Assembly: GCA_009746045.1 (NCBI GenBank)
Contig: RPFO01000299.1
Location: 1,327,807 to 1,391,806 of the forward strand
Source: Mesostigma viride
Lineage: Eukaryota; Streptophyta; Mesostigmatophyceae; Mesostigmatales; Mesostigmataceae
DNA length: 64,000 nt
Direction: 5' to 3'
This document shows, piece after piece, positions 9,851 to 21,054 of the stretch. The translations under genes were made by a program, and so were the position numbers. Every line of letters starts with the position of its first letter. Position 1 is the stretch's first letter. The notes beneath the pieces are model-generated. The model did not search any database, had not been told where the DNA came from, and worked only from the letters and a program-made list of their open reading frames with translations.

Positions 9851-12800
9851 TCAGGCACCAAACACCAGCCACTTGAGGGCATAGTTGAAATCCGTCTGCT
9901 TGGTAAGGGTGTCATGCACAGCCTCCTCGCCCTCCTCCTCCGGGTCCCACAGGACGTTGAACGACCAGCCTGCCGTTGTCTTCTTGGGCAGCGGCTCGAC
10001 ACGGACCGAGTTGCGTGGCGGTGTGTTGGCGATGGTACCGTAGTACCACTTCCAGTAGGGCTTGCCGTCATCCCCCTCCACATCCCACAGCTGGCAGATG
10101 CGCCTGCCAACCATGGACTCAGGGGTCAGCTGAGAGAGGTGCAACACCTGGGCGGCCAGCAGCTCGGACGCCACAGGTGGGTCGATCTTCTTATCCTGCA
10201 TGCGCTTGTACGCACCCTCCTTGTACGCATGCGGGTCGTCCTTGTTGGCATGCGGGTCCCACTTGATGATGACGCGAGCCTTCTTCGTGGGTGACGCCTT
10301 CTTCTTGGGCGACGCCTTGGAGGAGGTGGCGGGGCCCGCCTTGGTGGTGGTGAGGCCAGCCTTGGTGGTGGCGGGGCCCGCCTTGGTGGTGGTGGGGCCC
10401 GCCTTGGTGACGGTGGGGCCCGCCTTGGTGACGGTGGGGCCCGCCTTGGTGACGGTGGGGCCCGCCTTGGTGACGGTGGGCGCCGAGTGAACCGGTGGGA
10501 GGACGTCTGTCTCGTCAATGAACGGGCCACCTCCTCGGAATCCTCGAACGTTGACAGGCGTTTCATTTCGTACCGCCTCTTGAATGGCACCTGCACCTTG
10601 TCACCATGATGTGTCACAGTGGGGGGGGATGGCTCGTCGTCATCCTCGTCGTCGCAGAGGTCGTCCTCGTCGTAGTCCTCGTCACTGTCCTCGGCATATG
10701 ACACCTGCACGCAGTGAGGTGAGGTAAAGCAGCAGCAATGATGATGTCTGTCATGCGTGTACGGGCAAGAAAACCAGCACGGAGACTGTGTACGCTGGAC
10801 TAGGGAACCCCATGCATACTAAAATGGGTCACAAAAGTACCGCTACCTTAAGGGTTACACACTCACAACTCCTACATTGCAAACAATAACAAGCAAGGGA
10901 CAATCTGACAAGCATGGACATACCTTCTTGCGAGCCGCACGCGTGCGCTTGCGTGGGGGCACGGCAGCTTCGCCATCTGGGCGGGCATTGGAGGTGGTCG
11001 CGGCCTCCACCACAGGGGTCGGGACAGCTGGCGCCGTCTTTGTGTTGTTGGTGGATGAGCCCGCACGCCCCCTCTGCTTCTTGGTGGGCGGGCCACCTTG
11101 GGCAGCATTGTGGGCGGCCAGCGTCTTCTTGCTGCCCCATACGCGGCACTCCTCGGGGGGTTTGTAGCCCACCACCCCCCTCTCACCTGCTGCATCTGAC
11201 GCAGGGGGGGGGGGGCAACCCAGTTGGGGTCGACCTCGAAAACGGTGCCTTCAGCGGGCATGGAATCTGGACCGGGCGTGTTGGCCAGGGGCACCCGCAA
11301 GGAAGCAGCCTCAACCTGTTACATACATACAAGGCAAACACACACACACACGGTGCGAGGCAGGCCAACACGCAAAAAGTCAGCTAAAGGGATTGTGCGG
11401 ACAGGACAAGTATCATTTGGTTTGCCAAGTTAAGAAGTCAGCCAGTGGTCCACACATTGCAAAGGCACACCAGCTGAGTTCTTTTGACATGGTGTCAGAG
11501 GATTGATGAAAATGCTCGACTACGCGATGCATTAGCAGCCTGACTTACCGCATCAGCGTTGGGAGTGACCGCCAGTTCCTCGTCAGTTGGGCGTGGGACC
11601 TCGTATTTCGTGAAGCCCTCGGGGCAGACGAGTGCGTCGCGCTTCGGATCCCGCTGGAGGCTGACGGCACAGCCGGTCTGCGTCCAGCCCTTCATGATGG
11701 TCAGCCTGCCCTCAGGCCCGCAGAGGCGGATCCAGGCGATAGCCACGGCATTCTGGATGATGATCCGCGTCTCGGAGGCGTTGGGCGGGTCAAGCCCATC
11801 GCGGGCCCTCGCGTCCATTATGCGGGTGACCTCCGCGTCAAACCAGCGCTTGAACACGGCATTGATGCAGCAGTCATTTGGCTGCCACAAGTGGGTCATG
11901 TTGCCCGGCCCATACCACGGCAACACCCCCATTTCCTGGAGGACTTTCCGAAAGGCGGGGGAGACCTGCATGCACCGATCCACCGCAGCACCAAAACACC
12001 CAGGCATTGGAAACGACACATAAAAAAAAGAGAATATTAGTCTCCGGCATCATCATCACCACATGCCTTGCAGCCAACATGCACATGCACTGAAACGAAA
12101 CAAGCCAAAGAAAATTGGGGTAATAAGGAAGGAAACACATGCCCACCTGAACAGCGAGGTTGTCCAAGAACAAGAGGACGTCACGCTTGCCGTGCTTGGC
12201 GTACAACTTCTTCAAAAAGGCTTCAAACAGTTGCAACCACACCTCCGGGGCGTGGTCGCTGAACCAGGCGGAGGCCTGAAAGGTGACAACCGCCTCAGGC
12301 ATGTACTGGTTGGTCTCGTAAGCCATACGAGCCACGTTCTTACCCGCGCCGGGGAAGATGATGAGGGGGGGGGCATGTCAGCCAGCCAGTTCTCGTCAAA
12401 GGGGGAGTGGGGGGCGGTGGTCAGGCAAACGGTAACTGCCCGGTGCTTGTAATCCACCTTCTTGGTGCCCATGTTCACGTGGGACGCCCCTTTCTCCGCG
12501 AAGCACTTGCCCTTCATGTTCCTCAAGGCAAGGCCCACCTGGTCCATGTTAAACCGAAACGTGCCGGTAGCGGGGCCGATGGGGAAACGCCCCCAATATG
12601 GGTCCCTGAGCGCCCTCAAGCCGCTGTTCAAACCGGCGACGATGAGCCCGGAATGAAACTGCTGCAACGCGGGCAACGCCTCCTCCATGGTGACATTGCG
12701 GTGGTTGCTCGCCATCCGCGTGACAAGGCCCCGTCGGCACGCGAACTCGCGGGCCCACGTGTCGGAGTACGCAAAGCCCATCCCCGCCGTCGGGTAATGT

Positions 12801-13334
12801 TTAGCCATCAAGATCTTGGCCTGTGCTTTGACGACGCTGCAATACGATTGGGAAAAACAGGCACGCAAGCAATGAGAGGGCGACAATCAGCAAGCTTTTG
12901 CGCTCCTTCGAATGTTCACCAAATACACATGCCGCTGTTTAAAGACAGAAACTACCCATCAGTGTTTTCAGCAAAACGAAGAACAAGGAAAGCATGCAAA
13001 CTTACGCAAGCACAGGGGCTCTCTTCTGGCTGACGATCCAGTCCCTCAAATCCGCCTCCATTAATGGAAAGCGGCCTTCTCGTTGTTTGCCGGGCACCAA
13101 CCCTCGGCCCGAGTGGTTTTTCAGGCTTGGGTCATCAGCCATGGCACGGATCTTCGCCTTCGTCTCAGATTCCAGCCACCGGCAGACGGTCGAAGTGCTC
13201 ACTCCATATTGCTTGGCGACGGCCGACGGCGTGGTAGTTCCCTGTTCGATACACGTGACTGCGACAACTTTCTGCTTCGCGCTCACGAGCGTGACCAGCT
13301 TTGTCTTGGTGGCTCCAGGATGGGCGCCGCCTTG
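9851..13334 (-). CDS. pogo/CENP-B-like DDD transposase, multi-exon
   Basis: Five exons are supported by GT-AG sites and matching phases: about 13334-13006 (5' end uncertain, no ATG found), 12836-12147, 11965-11549, 11315-10924 and 10704-9851. Exon 1 has a psq-type helix-turn-helix (PSAVAKQYGVSTSTVCRWLE). Exon 2 has a CENPB-type segment, then the first catalytic Asp in FNMDQVGL and the second in LLFLDNLAVQ. Exon 3 has the third in LWQPNDCCINAVFKRW. The C-terminal extension has a basic linker, an acidic stretch, GPTVTKA heptad repeats and a Tudor/Agenet-like end (YWKWYYGTI). The frame breaks at a C9 run (about 12362-12370), a C-run of about 11-12 (11205-11217) and near 10530. The family cuts and pastes DNA into TA sites in the nucleus. 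It is probably the enzyme of the surrounding element or of a nested one. Confidence 0.75.
10350..10490 (-). repeat. 21-bp tandem repeats coding GPTVTKA heptads
   Basis: Six or seven 21-bp units inside the transposase C-terminal exon encode heptads of the form GPT(V/T)TKA. They are followed by a Lys-rich segment (SPKKKASPTKKA). The composition suggests a flexible, DNA-binding linker between the catalytic core and the Tudor-like end. Confidence 0.6.
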
Positions 13335-13727
13335 TCGTCAGCGGTGGGCAAAACATTGTCACTATTGGCCGGAACGCGCGCGCACAGCTGCGGCTGTCTC
13401 CGCCGTGGTTTAGCCCCACTTTCTTTGCCTGTGAAGTTAGTCATGGGGCGTGGCTATGGCGCCAGCCCTCGTGGTGGGCACACGTGTACAGTATGGATGG
13501 TGCGCACACTTGGGTTGTGCGCAGGTCAGGTTGGTGGTGGATGTGCCACAGGACGACCGATGCTCTTTTTTATATGCAAATTTGGGCGCCAAACTCAATT
13601 TGCACCGACTTTGCCAGATATTTGCCGACCTACACGTGGCTGAGTTGACGTTTCGCGGGCATCGGACGCGCGGGTTAGTCAGTGTTGCGAATCTGACCAT
13701 TCGCAAATCGGCGTCGGGCCTGGATCT

Positions 13728-14052
13728 GGCGCCTCGCAATTTGAAAATTGCGGTCTCATTAGGTACGCAATCTACCGACTTGCGTACATAAGTAGTACTG
13801 TAGGACGGCGCAAGGGCGCAAGTGCGCACTTGTCGCGCCTCGCAATTTGAAAATTGCGGTCTCATTAGGTACGCAATCTACCGACTTGCGTACATAAGTA
13901 GTACTGTAGGACGGCGCAAGGGCGCAAGTGCGCACTTGTCGCGCCTCGCAATTTGAAAATTGCGGTCTCATTAGGTACGCAATCTACCGACTTGCGTACA
14001 TAAGGAGTACTGTAGGACGGCGCAAGGGGGCCAGTGCGCAACTTGTCGCGCC
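13728..14052. repeat. 106-bp tandem repeat, three copies, two hairpins per unit
   Basis: Units begin near 13731, 13837 and 13943 and are nearly identical. Each contains CGCAATTTGAAAATTGCG (8-bp arms) and GTACGCAA...TTGCGTAC (8-bp arms, 9-nt loop). The block sits on the 5' side of the transposase gene and next to module C. TACGCAA also occurs in the inverted repeats at both ends of the candidate element, so these could be transposase-binding or promoter repeats. Confidence 0.75.
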
Positions 14053-14055
14053 TCT

Positions 14056-14375
14056 TCACCGTGTACACCCGGCATGTATACCCGGAGTGTACACCCGGAG
14101 TGTACACCCGTGTGCACCCGGGAGTGCAGACCGAAGTGGAGCGTGACCCACAACGACGTTGTGGGTCACGCTACACTTCGGCCCACCGCCACGCTCAAGT
14201 GTCCGATCCATGCATACTGTACATATGTTATGTAGTGGCGTGATCCACAACGTCGTTGTGGGTCACGCCACTACATACAGTGCATACAGTGCCTTAGCGT
14301 GTGGCAGTAGACCGAAGTGCACCCGGCGTGTACACCTGTGTACACCCGGAGTGTACACCCGTGTGCACCCACTTA
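14056..14375 (+). repeat. Palindromic intergenic module, copy C
   Basis: Two GTGTACAC-type arrays flank two 31-bp palindromes (14141-14171, perfect arms; 14238-14268, one mismatch). The order and spacer match copy B. It lies 85 bp before the start of the ubiquitin-protease-like gene. Confidence 0.7.
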
Positions 14376-14458
14376 CAGGCGGACTTGAGGATGAATTACC
14401 ATCCTTGAAAAAATGATGTTTTGACGTAGGTGGTCGGAAAGTTGCACGAACGGCAGCG

Positions 14459-17400
14459 ATGGCAGACGGCTTGGCTACGTCGGCGGAGAGAGTGAAGGAC
14501 ACACTGGCCACCATGCGCTCGACATTGCGTGAGCCGGTAAGTACAGTAGACGGTTACGCAGTTGGCGGGTATAATTTCATGTTACGCGGCTGGGCATATT
14601 ACGGAGACAAGGTCGTTGTCCCTGGCGTTATGCAGGCAGGTGATGTGTGGCCGGGCGCCATGCCCTTTTTGTTTTTTTTGGGCCAACATGCACCTGATGC
14701 TTTTCGTCGGTTGTTCACAACCCAATCTGGTGGCTGGCATCCATGCTTTGGACGTACGCGGGCCGGGATGCACGTGCACGGAGCGCAGGTGAACAATTGC
14801 AAGACACCGAATGACTTCGTCAGTCTGTCCAGAGATTTTAAGGGCTCTCCCGTTGAGAGGCTCGTCGTTACCTTACACACGAAACAGGAGTTACACAGGC
14901 GCAAGGATGACCTGAAGAAGCTGGCTGGCGAGACGTGGGACGTCAACGCATGCACGGCCGCCGTAAGGTTTTCCCTGTAATGTAGCTACAATGTTGTTGC
15001 TTTCTGTTGGATGCATTGCAGGTAGAATGCTAGGCCTTGAACCAACCGGCCGAGGCACATGGGTGACGTCTCTGAATTTGTGGCATGGGGTGTTCCTGGT
15101 TTCATGCTGCTTCAATGTACATGGATGCCGTTTGTACGCAGCATCGACGACTGAATGAGCACCAGAATAAGCGCGCTGCAAAGGTGTGGCCTGTCAAGAG
15201 TGAGCGCGATGCAAAGCTGCGGAAGCTTGGAGCCTCAACATCGTCTGCTGATGAGCAGAAAGAGGCTGAAGGTGCAGCGCCGGTTGCGTCTGGGGGTAAT
15301 ACACGGCAACCAGCGACGCAGGGTCAGCTCGCAGTCCTTCCCCCGCCCCTAACCTCCGCCTCCCCCCAATGCCGTCCTTGGCTCTCTCAGGGGGCTTATC
15401 AAGCCTCCCACATGCGGACAGTGCTGCCCGTGCTGGCTACGAGGTAGCAAATGAGGCGCAACATCTGCTTCGAGCTGCGCTAGAGGCTTTGCAAGGCGTG
15501 ACAGCAAGTGCGGCGCCAATCCTTAAAGACCCCGTTGCAGCGGGTAATCTGGCGCAGGCAGTCGTGACCAACCAGATACTCGCGCAGGTAGGGCTCCTGT
15601 TATTTTGCACTGAGTTTACCTGTTTATCGGGTTGTTTGTTGTGTTCAAGCAGTAACGTCTTATCTGAGCATCTCCATTGTTAGGATGTCCACGGCCTTGG
15701 CACACCGGGCTTATTTACAGCAATAATCTGCCTGGTGATGTGTGTGATCGGCACTGTGTGTTGCAGCTCATGCGCGTGGCATCAGCAGCCAATCGGGGCA
15801 GCGGGGACGAGGCCGCCACGGCGGTGGTGGGCGGGGGCAGCGGGGACGAGGCCGCCACGCCGGTGGTGGGCGGGGGCAGCGGGGGTCATGAGGCCGCCAC
15901 GGCGCCGGTGGGCGGGGGCAGCGGGGACGAGGCCGCCACGGCGGTGGTGGGCGGGGGCAGCGGGGACGAGGCCGCCACGCCGGTGGTGGGCGGGGGCAGC
16001 GGGGGTGAGGCCGCCACGGCGCCGGTGGGCGGGGGCAGCGGGGACGAGGCCGCCACGGCGGTGGTGGGCGGGGCAGCGGGGACGAGGCCGCCACGCCGGT
16101 GGTGGGCGGGGGCAGCGGGGGTGAGGCCGCCACGGCGCCGGTGGGCGGGGGCAGCGGGGACGAGGCCGCCACGCCGGTGGTGGGCGGGGGCAGCGGGGGT
16201 GAGGCCGCCACGGCGCCGGTGGGCGGGGGCAGCGGGGACGAGGCCGCCACGGCGGTGGTGGGCGGGGGCAGCGGGGACGAGGCCGCCACGGCGGTGGTGG
16301 GCGGGGGCAGCGGGGACGAGGCCGCCACGGCGGTGGTGGGCGGGGGCAGCGGGGGTGAGGCCGCCACGGCGGTGGTGGGCGGGGGCAGCGGGGGTGAGGC
16401 CGCCACGGCGCCGGTGGGCGGGGGCAGCGGGGACGAGGCCGCCACGGCGCCGGTGGGCGGGGGCAGCGGGGGTGAGGCCGCCACGCCGGTGGTGGGCGGG
16501 GGCAGCCGGGATGAGGCCGCCACGGCGGTGGTGGGCGGGGGCAGCCGGGATGAGGCCACCACGGCGGTGGTGGGCGGGGGCAGCGGGGGTGAGGCCGCCA
16601 CGGCGCCGGTGGGCGGGGGCAGCGGGGACGAGGCCGCCACGGCGGTGGTGGGCGGGGGCAGCGGGGGTGAGGCCGCGGGCAGCGGGGGCGGGGTCGCGGC
16701 CAGCAATGATGGGTGGACAGTTTCTGAAGATGCGGAGGAGGTGGACAGTGCTGAGAAGCGCCCAACCGAGGAGCAGGCACGTACGGGGCCTCACGAATTT
16801 TTAGACGTGGATGCGTGGGCGGATGCGGTTGAGGCTGCGGCTGCGGCTGCGGGGGGGAAGCGAAAGCGAGACCCAAGGCCAGCCGCGCCACTGAAGGTGG
16901 TGGGTGATGATGCCCCGTGCACGTCTTGCCAGCAGGGTGCCAGGTTTATGGCGGAGGAAGACTTGGTCGTAACAGGCGAGCATCAACGCGTTATGAAAAA
17001 CGAAAAAAACTGTTGCTTCTTAGATGCAGCAGTTGACGTGATTTTTTTTACCATCTTGTTTGTCTTGCAAACACTTGGCGCCCCAGGACTGTCATTCCTC
17101 GTTACACGTCCGCCTGGTGTGCCACATACCCCGGATATTTGCCGGATCGGCTGGATTCTCATGAAATTGATGTCAAGAACTACCGGAGTGCTGGTAGGCT
17201 GGACATGATGACTAAATGGCGGAACATGCTGTTTGATCAGCTTTCCAAAGTCGCCCGGGCTCGTGAGCTGCCGATTAAAGTGGGAGGAATGGGGTCCGTC
17301 CATGAAGCATTGTCGGTACTTCTTCTACATTTGAAGGGGTGCCAGCCTACCTGTACACCCTACAAGTGTGTCGCACGCGCTTCGGAAAAAGAAGATTGTG

Positions 17401-17945
17401 AACCCCCGCATCCAATCGACCTACGTGTGCAGCACAGTTCCGTACTGGAACGCCTCATGGACAACGCCGGTTTGTTGGCCAACATGCGGGCTGTCTGCCT
17501 GGAAGGCTATATAAGCATCCACCAAGTCGCACGGTGTAAAAGCTTGGGACCGGAACCGTGCCTGAGGCAGCGTGTCTTTAAAGGCAACCCCGCATACCTG
17601 GTGTTTACCATGCTCCATGGGGAGAAGCTTATCCCCTTGGAGAAGTACAGTGGGCCTCCTTTGCCCGTCGCTTTCAATGTGGAAATTAATGTGGATGAAG
17701 ACGGTGCCATGTCTAAACGCACAGTGGACCTGCGCCTTGCAATTCTCATGCGAGCGTATTATAAGCACTGGACCACATTGGTGCCTGCAAGCACTGACCC
17801 CACCAGGTGGTGCGACGAGTGGGTGGAGTATGATGACCTTTTGGAAACCGTCCAGCCACGTGGTCGTCTGAGTGATGTCGTCCAGCAGTTGACCGGCTGC
17901 ATGTATGGAGCGGTGTACCGTGTGATTACGCCATGCCAGAACTAA
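14459..17945 (+). CDS. Repeat-rich protein with USP/UCH-like cysteine protease domain
   Basis: Exons I can support are 14459-14962 (ATG start, ends at GTAAGG in phase 0), 15142-15587 and 15767-17945. The first encodes 168 residues I do not recognise. The third opens with about 23 copies of a 13-residue GSGDEAATAVVGG repeat, then an acidic linker and a Lys/Arg patch. The last 300 residues resemble a C19 ubiquitin-specific protease. A Cys box NEKNCCFLDAAVDVIF (Cys codons 17011-17016) corresponds to the family's N-x-C-(Y/F)-(L/M)-N-A pattern. A His box KHWTTLV...WVEYDDL (His 17766-17768) comes near the end. Such enzymes remove ubiquitin from proteins. Frame breaks occur at a C-run near 15365, in the repeats near 16070 (one G short) and at a T8 run at 17041-17048. 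The domain call is by motif only. Confidence 0.45.
15787..16690 (+). repeat. 39-bp tandem repeat inside the protease-like gene
   Basis: About 23 GC-rich units (GGCAGCGGGGACGAGGCCGC plus a GTGGTGGGCGGGG tail) vary at a few positions (GAC/GGT; CGGTG/CCGGT/GCCGG). In the coding frame they give Gly/Ala/Val-rich 13-mers. One unit lacks a G near 16070 and shifts the frame. Confidence 0.9.
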
Positions 17946-18013
17946 CCGAGTGCAGTGTCAATCATGCTCCACGGCTCCCCACCGGGACTCCGCGTAGTTA
18001 ATTAAGTAATGCC

Positions 18014-18019
18014 AATAAA
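18014..18019 (+). terminator. AATAAA polyadenylation signal
   Basis: The hexamer lies 69 bp after the stop of the protease-like gene (17943-17945), a normal distance for a 3' end. Confidence 0.35.
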
Positions 18020-18296
18020 TGTGAATGGTGAGGACAACTTAATATCAACTTGTCATCGAGTACTGACCGCGTACATGTGTCTCCCATCATTGCACATGCT
18101 GACAGGTTTACTGGGGATTAGCGTGCACTTTAGGTTAGTCAGTCAGTCAGTTTATTCCCACGCCGGTTATCCGACAGAGTTATATTAAGGGGGTTAGTCA
18201 GTGTTGCGAATCTCGCCTCCTAAGTCCTACGATAATCTTAGTTAATACTCGTACATTATTACAACTAGGTACTGGTGAACTTATGAACTTTCTACA

Positions 18297-18456
18297 GAAT
18301 ACACCCGGCGTGTACACCCGTGTACACCCGGAGTGTACACCCGTGTGTACCCGGGAGTGCACTGCGAAGTGGAGCGTGACCCACAACGACGTTGTGGATC
18401 ACGCCACCACATACATATGTACAGTACATACTTGTACTAGCGCCGACACTTGGTTA
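18297..18456 (-). repeat. Palindromic intergenic module, copy D
   Basis: A GTGTACAC array is followed by a palindrome at 18374-18404 (one mismatch) and the closing motif CTAGCGCCGACACTT at 18440-18454. That closing motif is the inverse of the opening of copy B. Copy D closes the block carrying the protease-like gene. Confidence 0.7.
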
Positions 18457-19821
18457 AACATACATGAACATTAATACTTGTGACATGATTAGAATTAATA
18501 TAATGGTAACCCCTTCTTTTACCATCCATTCCATCCCATGTTCCCCTCCAACTGAGGACTTATGCTCACGTGACGCAGTCACGTGTCTATTAATTAATTA
18601 ATTAATGGTAACCCCTTCCTTGCTGGGTAAATAATAATAGTTAGTAACTTGGGCTGGACAAGCATGGTTAAGGTAATGGCAACATGACTTGCCTGAAGCA
18701 TTGTTGTTCACTTTGTCTTGACCACCATGGTAAGGGTACATGGTAACATCACTTGGCGTGTATCAAATGGTGACTTGGGCTTGACAACCATAGCTAGTGT
18801 AGATGGTACCATCACTTAGCTTGATTTATTAAGTTAGACAACTAACTTGATAAACATTGGAGGCCTGAGGTTGAGTTCCATGGTTATGGTAGGGGTAAAA
18901 CCAGCATCACTACCCTAACTCATTAATTGAGTGATGTTTAATTGAGTATGTTAGTGGGAGCATGTACAATGTGATTTTAATTTTAAATTTAATTAAATTA
19001 TAACATGCCTCCGCTGGGGGGCCATGTAGCACATATTCCAGTGGGGGGTGGGGGGGGGTGGAAGCTGAACCGCGGGGCCCAAAGGGGGCCATCTATTCTA
19101 ATCTACTCTAAACCTTTCTAGCCTTGCGCTTGCCCCGCCCTGTGGTGGGGGGTTTGCCCACAGGGGCAGGCTCATGTGCCAAGACAATGTCTTGCCACAA
19201 TGTGATATGACTTCCACTATGAGTATAAAAGTCCTCATGGCATCGGGAAGGAGGGCGAGACATGGGGCCCCCAGCAATATGACCGCCCGTGCATGCAATG
19301 CAGCCTACAAACTAATGTTTCACTTAATACAAACTAATGCACAGTCCACCTAAACTATACTAGTACGATGAAAGGCTAGACACCCCGGGCCCCACGACGG
19401 AGGGCACGGCTAGCACGGCTAGATGTAGCATGTTCCTTCCAATATGAACCTAAATCTCCTGCATCAAGTATATAGCAGTCATTCACTTTATATACATGCA
19501 TGCTGTAGCGAGCAAATAAGTGGACAACTGAAAGGGGTCAACCAATTTAATTGCAAAGCCGTAGTATGTCTGCAAGCAAGCCTGCCTTTAGATAAGGAGA
19601 GTTGGGTCTTATGATACCAGGCTTCCTAACACTCTAGCAACGATGGAAGTTTATGTTCATCATGGCACTACATCCATGTAAGTACCGTACTGTAGGTTGT
19701 CTCCACATATCGCTGATCAATTCTACTTGTGTTGGAAAGGTTTTTTTATCAGAATAATGTATGCACACACTTTGGTGGGTCACAGAAGGGTTAGCATGAC
19801 ATGCGTCCAGCCAAGGTTGTT
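18457..19821. other. Intergenic, LINE/SINE tail fragments
   Basis: No gene is seen. A short TTAATTAATTAATT tail with a degenerate hairpin lies at about 18560-18605. A minus-strand end of the 'CTCCGTTGGGAG' retroposon family lies at about 18965-19045 (AATTAAATTATAACATG then CTCC...GGGG, ATGTAGCACATA). The stretch 18650-18900 has a loose repeated phrase (CATGGT..GGTAACATCACTTG). Confidence 0.5.
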
Positions 19822-20967
19822 TCACTTAGCACATTCTCCATCGCCACATCCCTTTGCGGCAAAATCGTCCACCGGCACAGCCCCTGGCGCCACAGCCACT
19901 GGCGGCTCAGCCATTTGCGCCACAGCCACTTCCGGCACAGCCACTGGCGCCACAGCCACTTGTGGCACGGCCACTTGCACCACAGCCACTTGAGATGATG
20001 CCACTGGCGCCACATCCTCGAGAGCCGCATCCACTCCCGGCACAGCCACTGGCGCCACAGCCACTTGCGCCACATCCACTTGCGGCAAAGCCTCCTGTGG
20101 CACAGCCACTTGCGGCACAGACGCTTGCTGCACAGGGTTCTCTTCCTTGTAGTTGGCCCTTCGCCAGACGTCCACGCTACGGCGGGCATTGGCAATCAAC
20201 TCGCACTTGCCTTCGTGATTAAGCAAAAAGTGCCGTGCTTGACATTCCGAGGAGCAATAAGTTGCGTCCATGCAATCCCGGCATACCTTCAGATCGACGC
20301 CAGCCCCACCATTGAAACACTTGACGCAACGACCACCCTCGGACGGCTTCTCGTCATAATAGAACAAAACCCCGTCGCAGTCACCCGGAGTTCCCTGCGC
20401 GGTGACGGGGAAAGACGCCGCGACTAAGACGCCGTCGTTGTCGCGCTCCGTAAATCGCACAAACACGTCGTAGCGAGACGAAGACTGGCGAGGAATGCCT
20501 GCGAGATAAGCGGCAACGCTCGTGCCTGCAAATTCTGCCAACAGGGCGTTTGCGGAGACGAAGCGCAGGGGGACGGCAGTAAATGCCTCCGACAGGTACT
20601 CAACAGGAAAACGCGCCTCCAAAAGCAGCACCGTCTCCTCCGAAAGATTCTTCAACTTCTTCTCGGTGTTCATCTGGATCGTTACATTGGGCACGGCCGA
20701 AATGCAGCCGCGAAATGTTTGTAGATATTCGTAAAAATCATAAATGACGACGTCTCTCGCCGCCGCCATTTCACGACGCTCCGGCAGCACAGCCGGGAAT
20801 ATCTCAATGGCGATTCCTTCCATCTGCTTCATAATACCACGAAACCAGCTTTTAGAGCAAAAGTTATGGATGGATTGTGAACTTCGAAGTGAGACGATGC
20901 CTGTGAATATACATGCGCACGCAGACCTCGCCACCTTGGAAATAAAACAGTCAAGACGCCAACCCAT
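19822..20967 (-). CDS. MYND-type zinc-finger protein
   Basis: A single frame of 381 codons from ATG 20965-20967. A later ATG (MKQMEG...) about 45 codons in is an alternative start. Residues about 45-240 form an unrecognised globular region. A MYND-like cluster follows: CVKC, CRDC, YCSSEC, then H and HEGKC, giving the C-x2-C / C-x2-C / C-x3-C / H / H-x3-C zinc-ligand pattern of this family, which usually mediates protein-protein contacts. The C-terminus is a degenerate run of VAVPQVAVAPVAV-type pentamers, matching the CACAGCCACTTGCGC repeats at 19880-20110. No intron is evident. It is the last gene before the right inverted repeat and is probably element cargo. Its biochemical role is unknown. 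Confidence 0.7.
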   Translation of the reverse strand: MGWRLDCFISKVARSACACIFTGIVSLRSSQSIHNFCSKSWFRGIMKQMEGIAIEIFPAVLPERREMAAARDVVIYDFYEYLQTFRGCISAVPNVTIQMNTEKKLKNLSEETVLLLEARFPVEYLSEAFTAVPLRFVSANALLAEFAGTSVAAYLAGIPRQSSSRYDVFVRFTERDNDGVLVAASFPVTAQGTPGDCDGVLFYYDEKPSEGGRCVKCFNGGAGVDLKVCRDCMDATYCSSECQARHFLLNHEGKCELIANARRSVDVWRRANYKEENPVQQASVPQVAVPQEALPQVDVAQVAVAPVAVPGVDAALEDVAPVASSQVAVVQVAVPQVAVAPVAVPEVAVAQMAEPPVAVAPGAVPVDDFAAKGCGDGECAK

Positions 20968-21054
20968 GCAATATGTATGTAGGGGGCTCCTCTTTACGTT
21001 CTGTACTTCTGTAGGTACATTACGTGTTGGGCCGGTGGTCAGCTCGTAACAAGT

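Noticed and set aside
13728-14052. CRISPR array
   Set aside because: Units are contiguous 106-bp tandem copies without unique spacers, in a eukaryotic genome.
15677-16891. Overlapping frames of over 300 codons on both strands
   Set aside because: All are readings of the 39-bp GC-rich repeat. Only the Gly-Asp-Glu-Ala frame joins the flanking exons of the protease-like gene.
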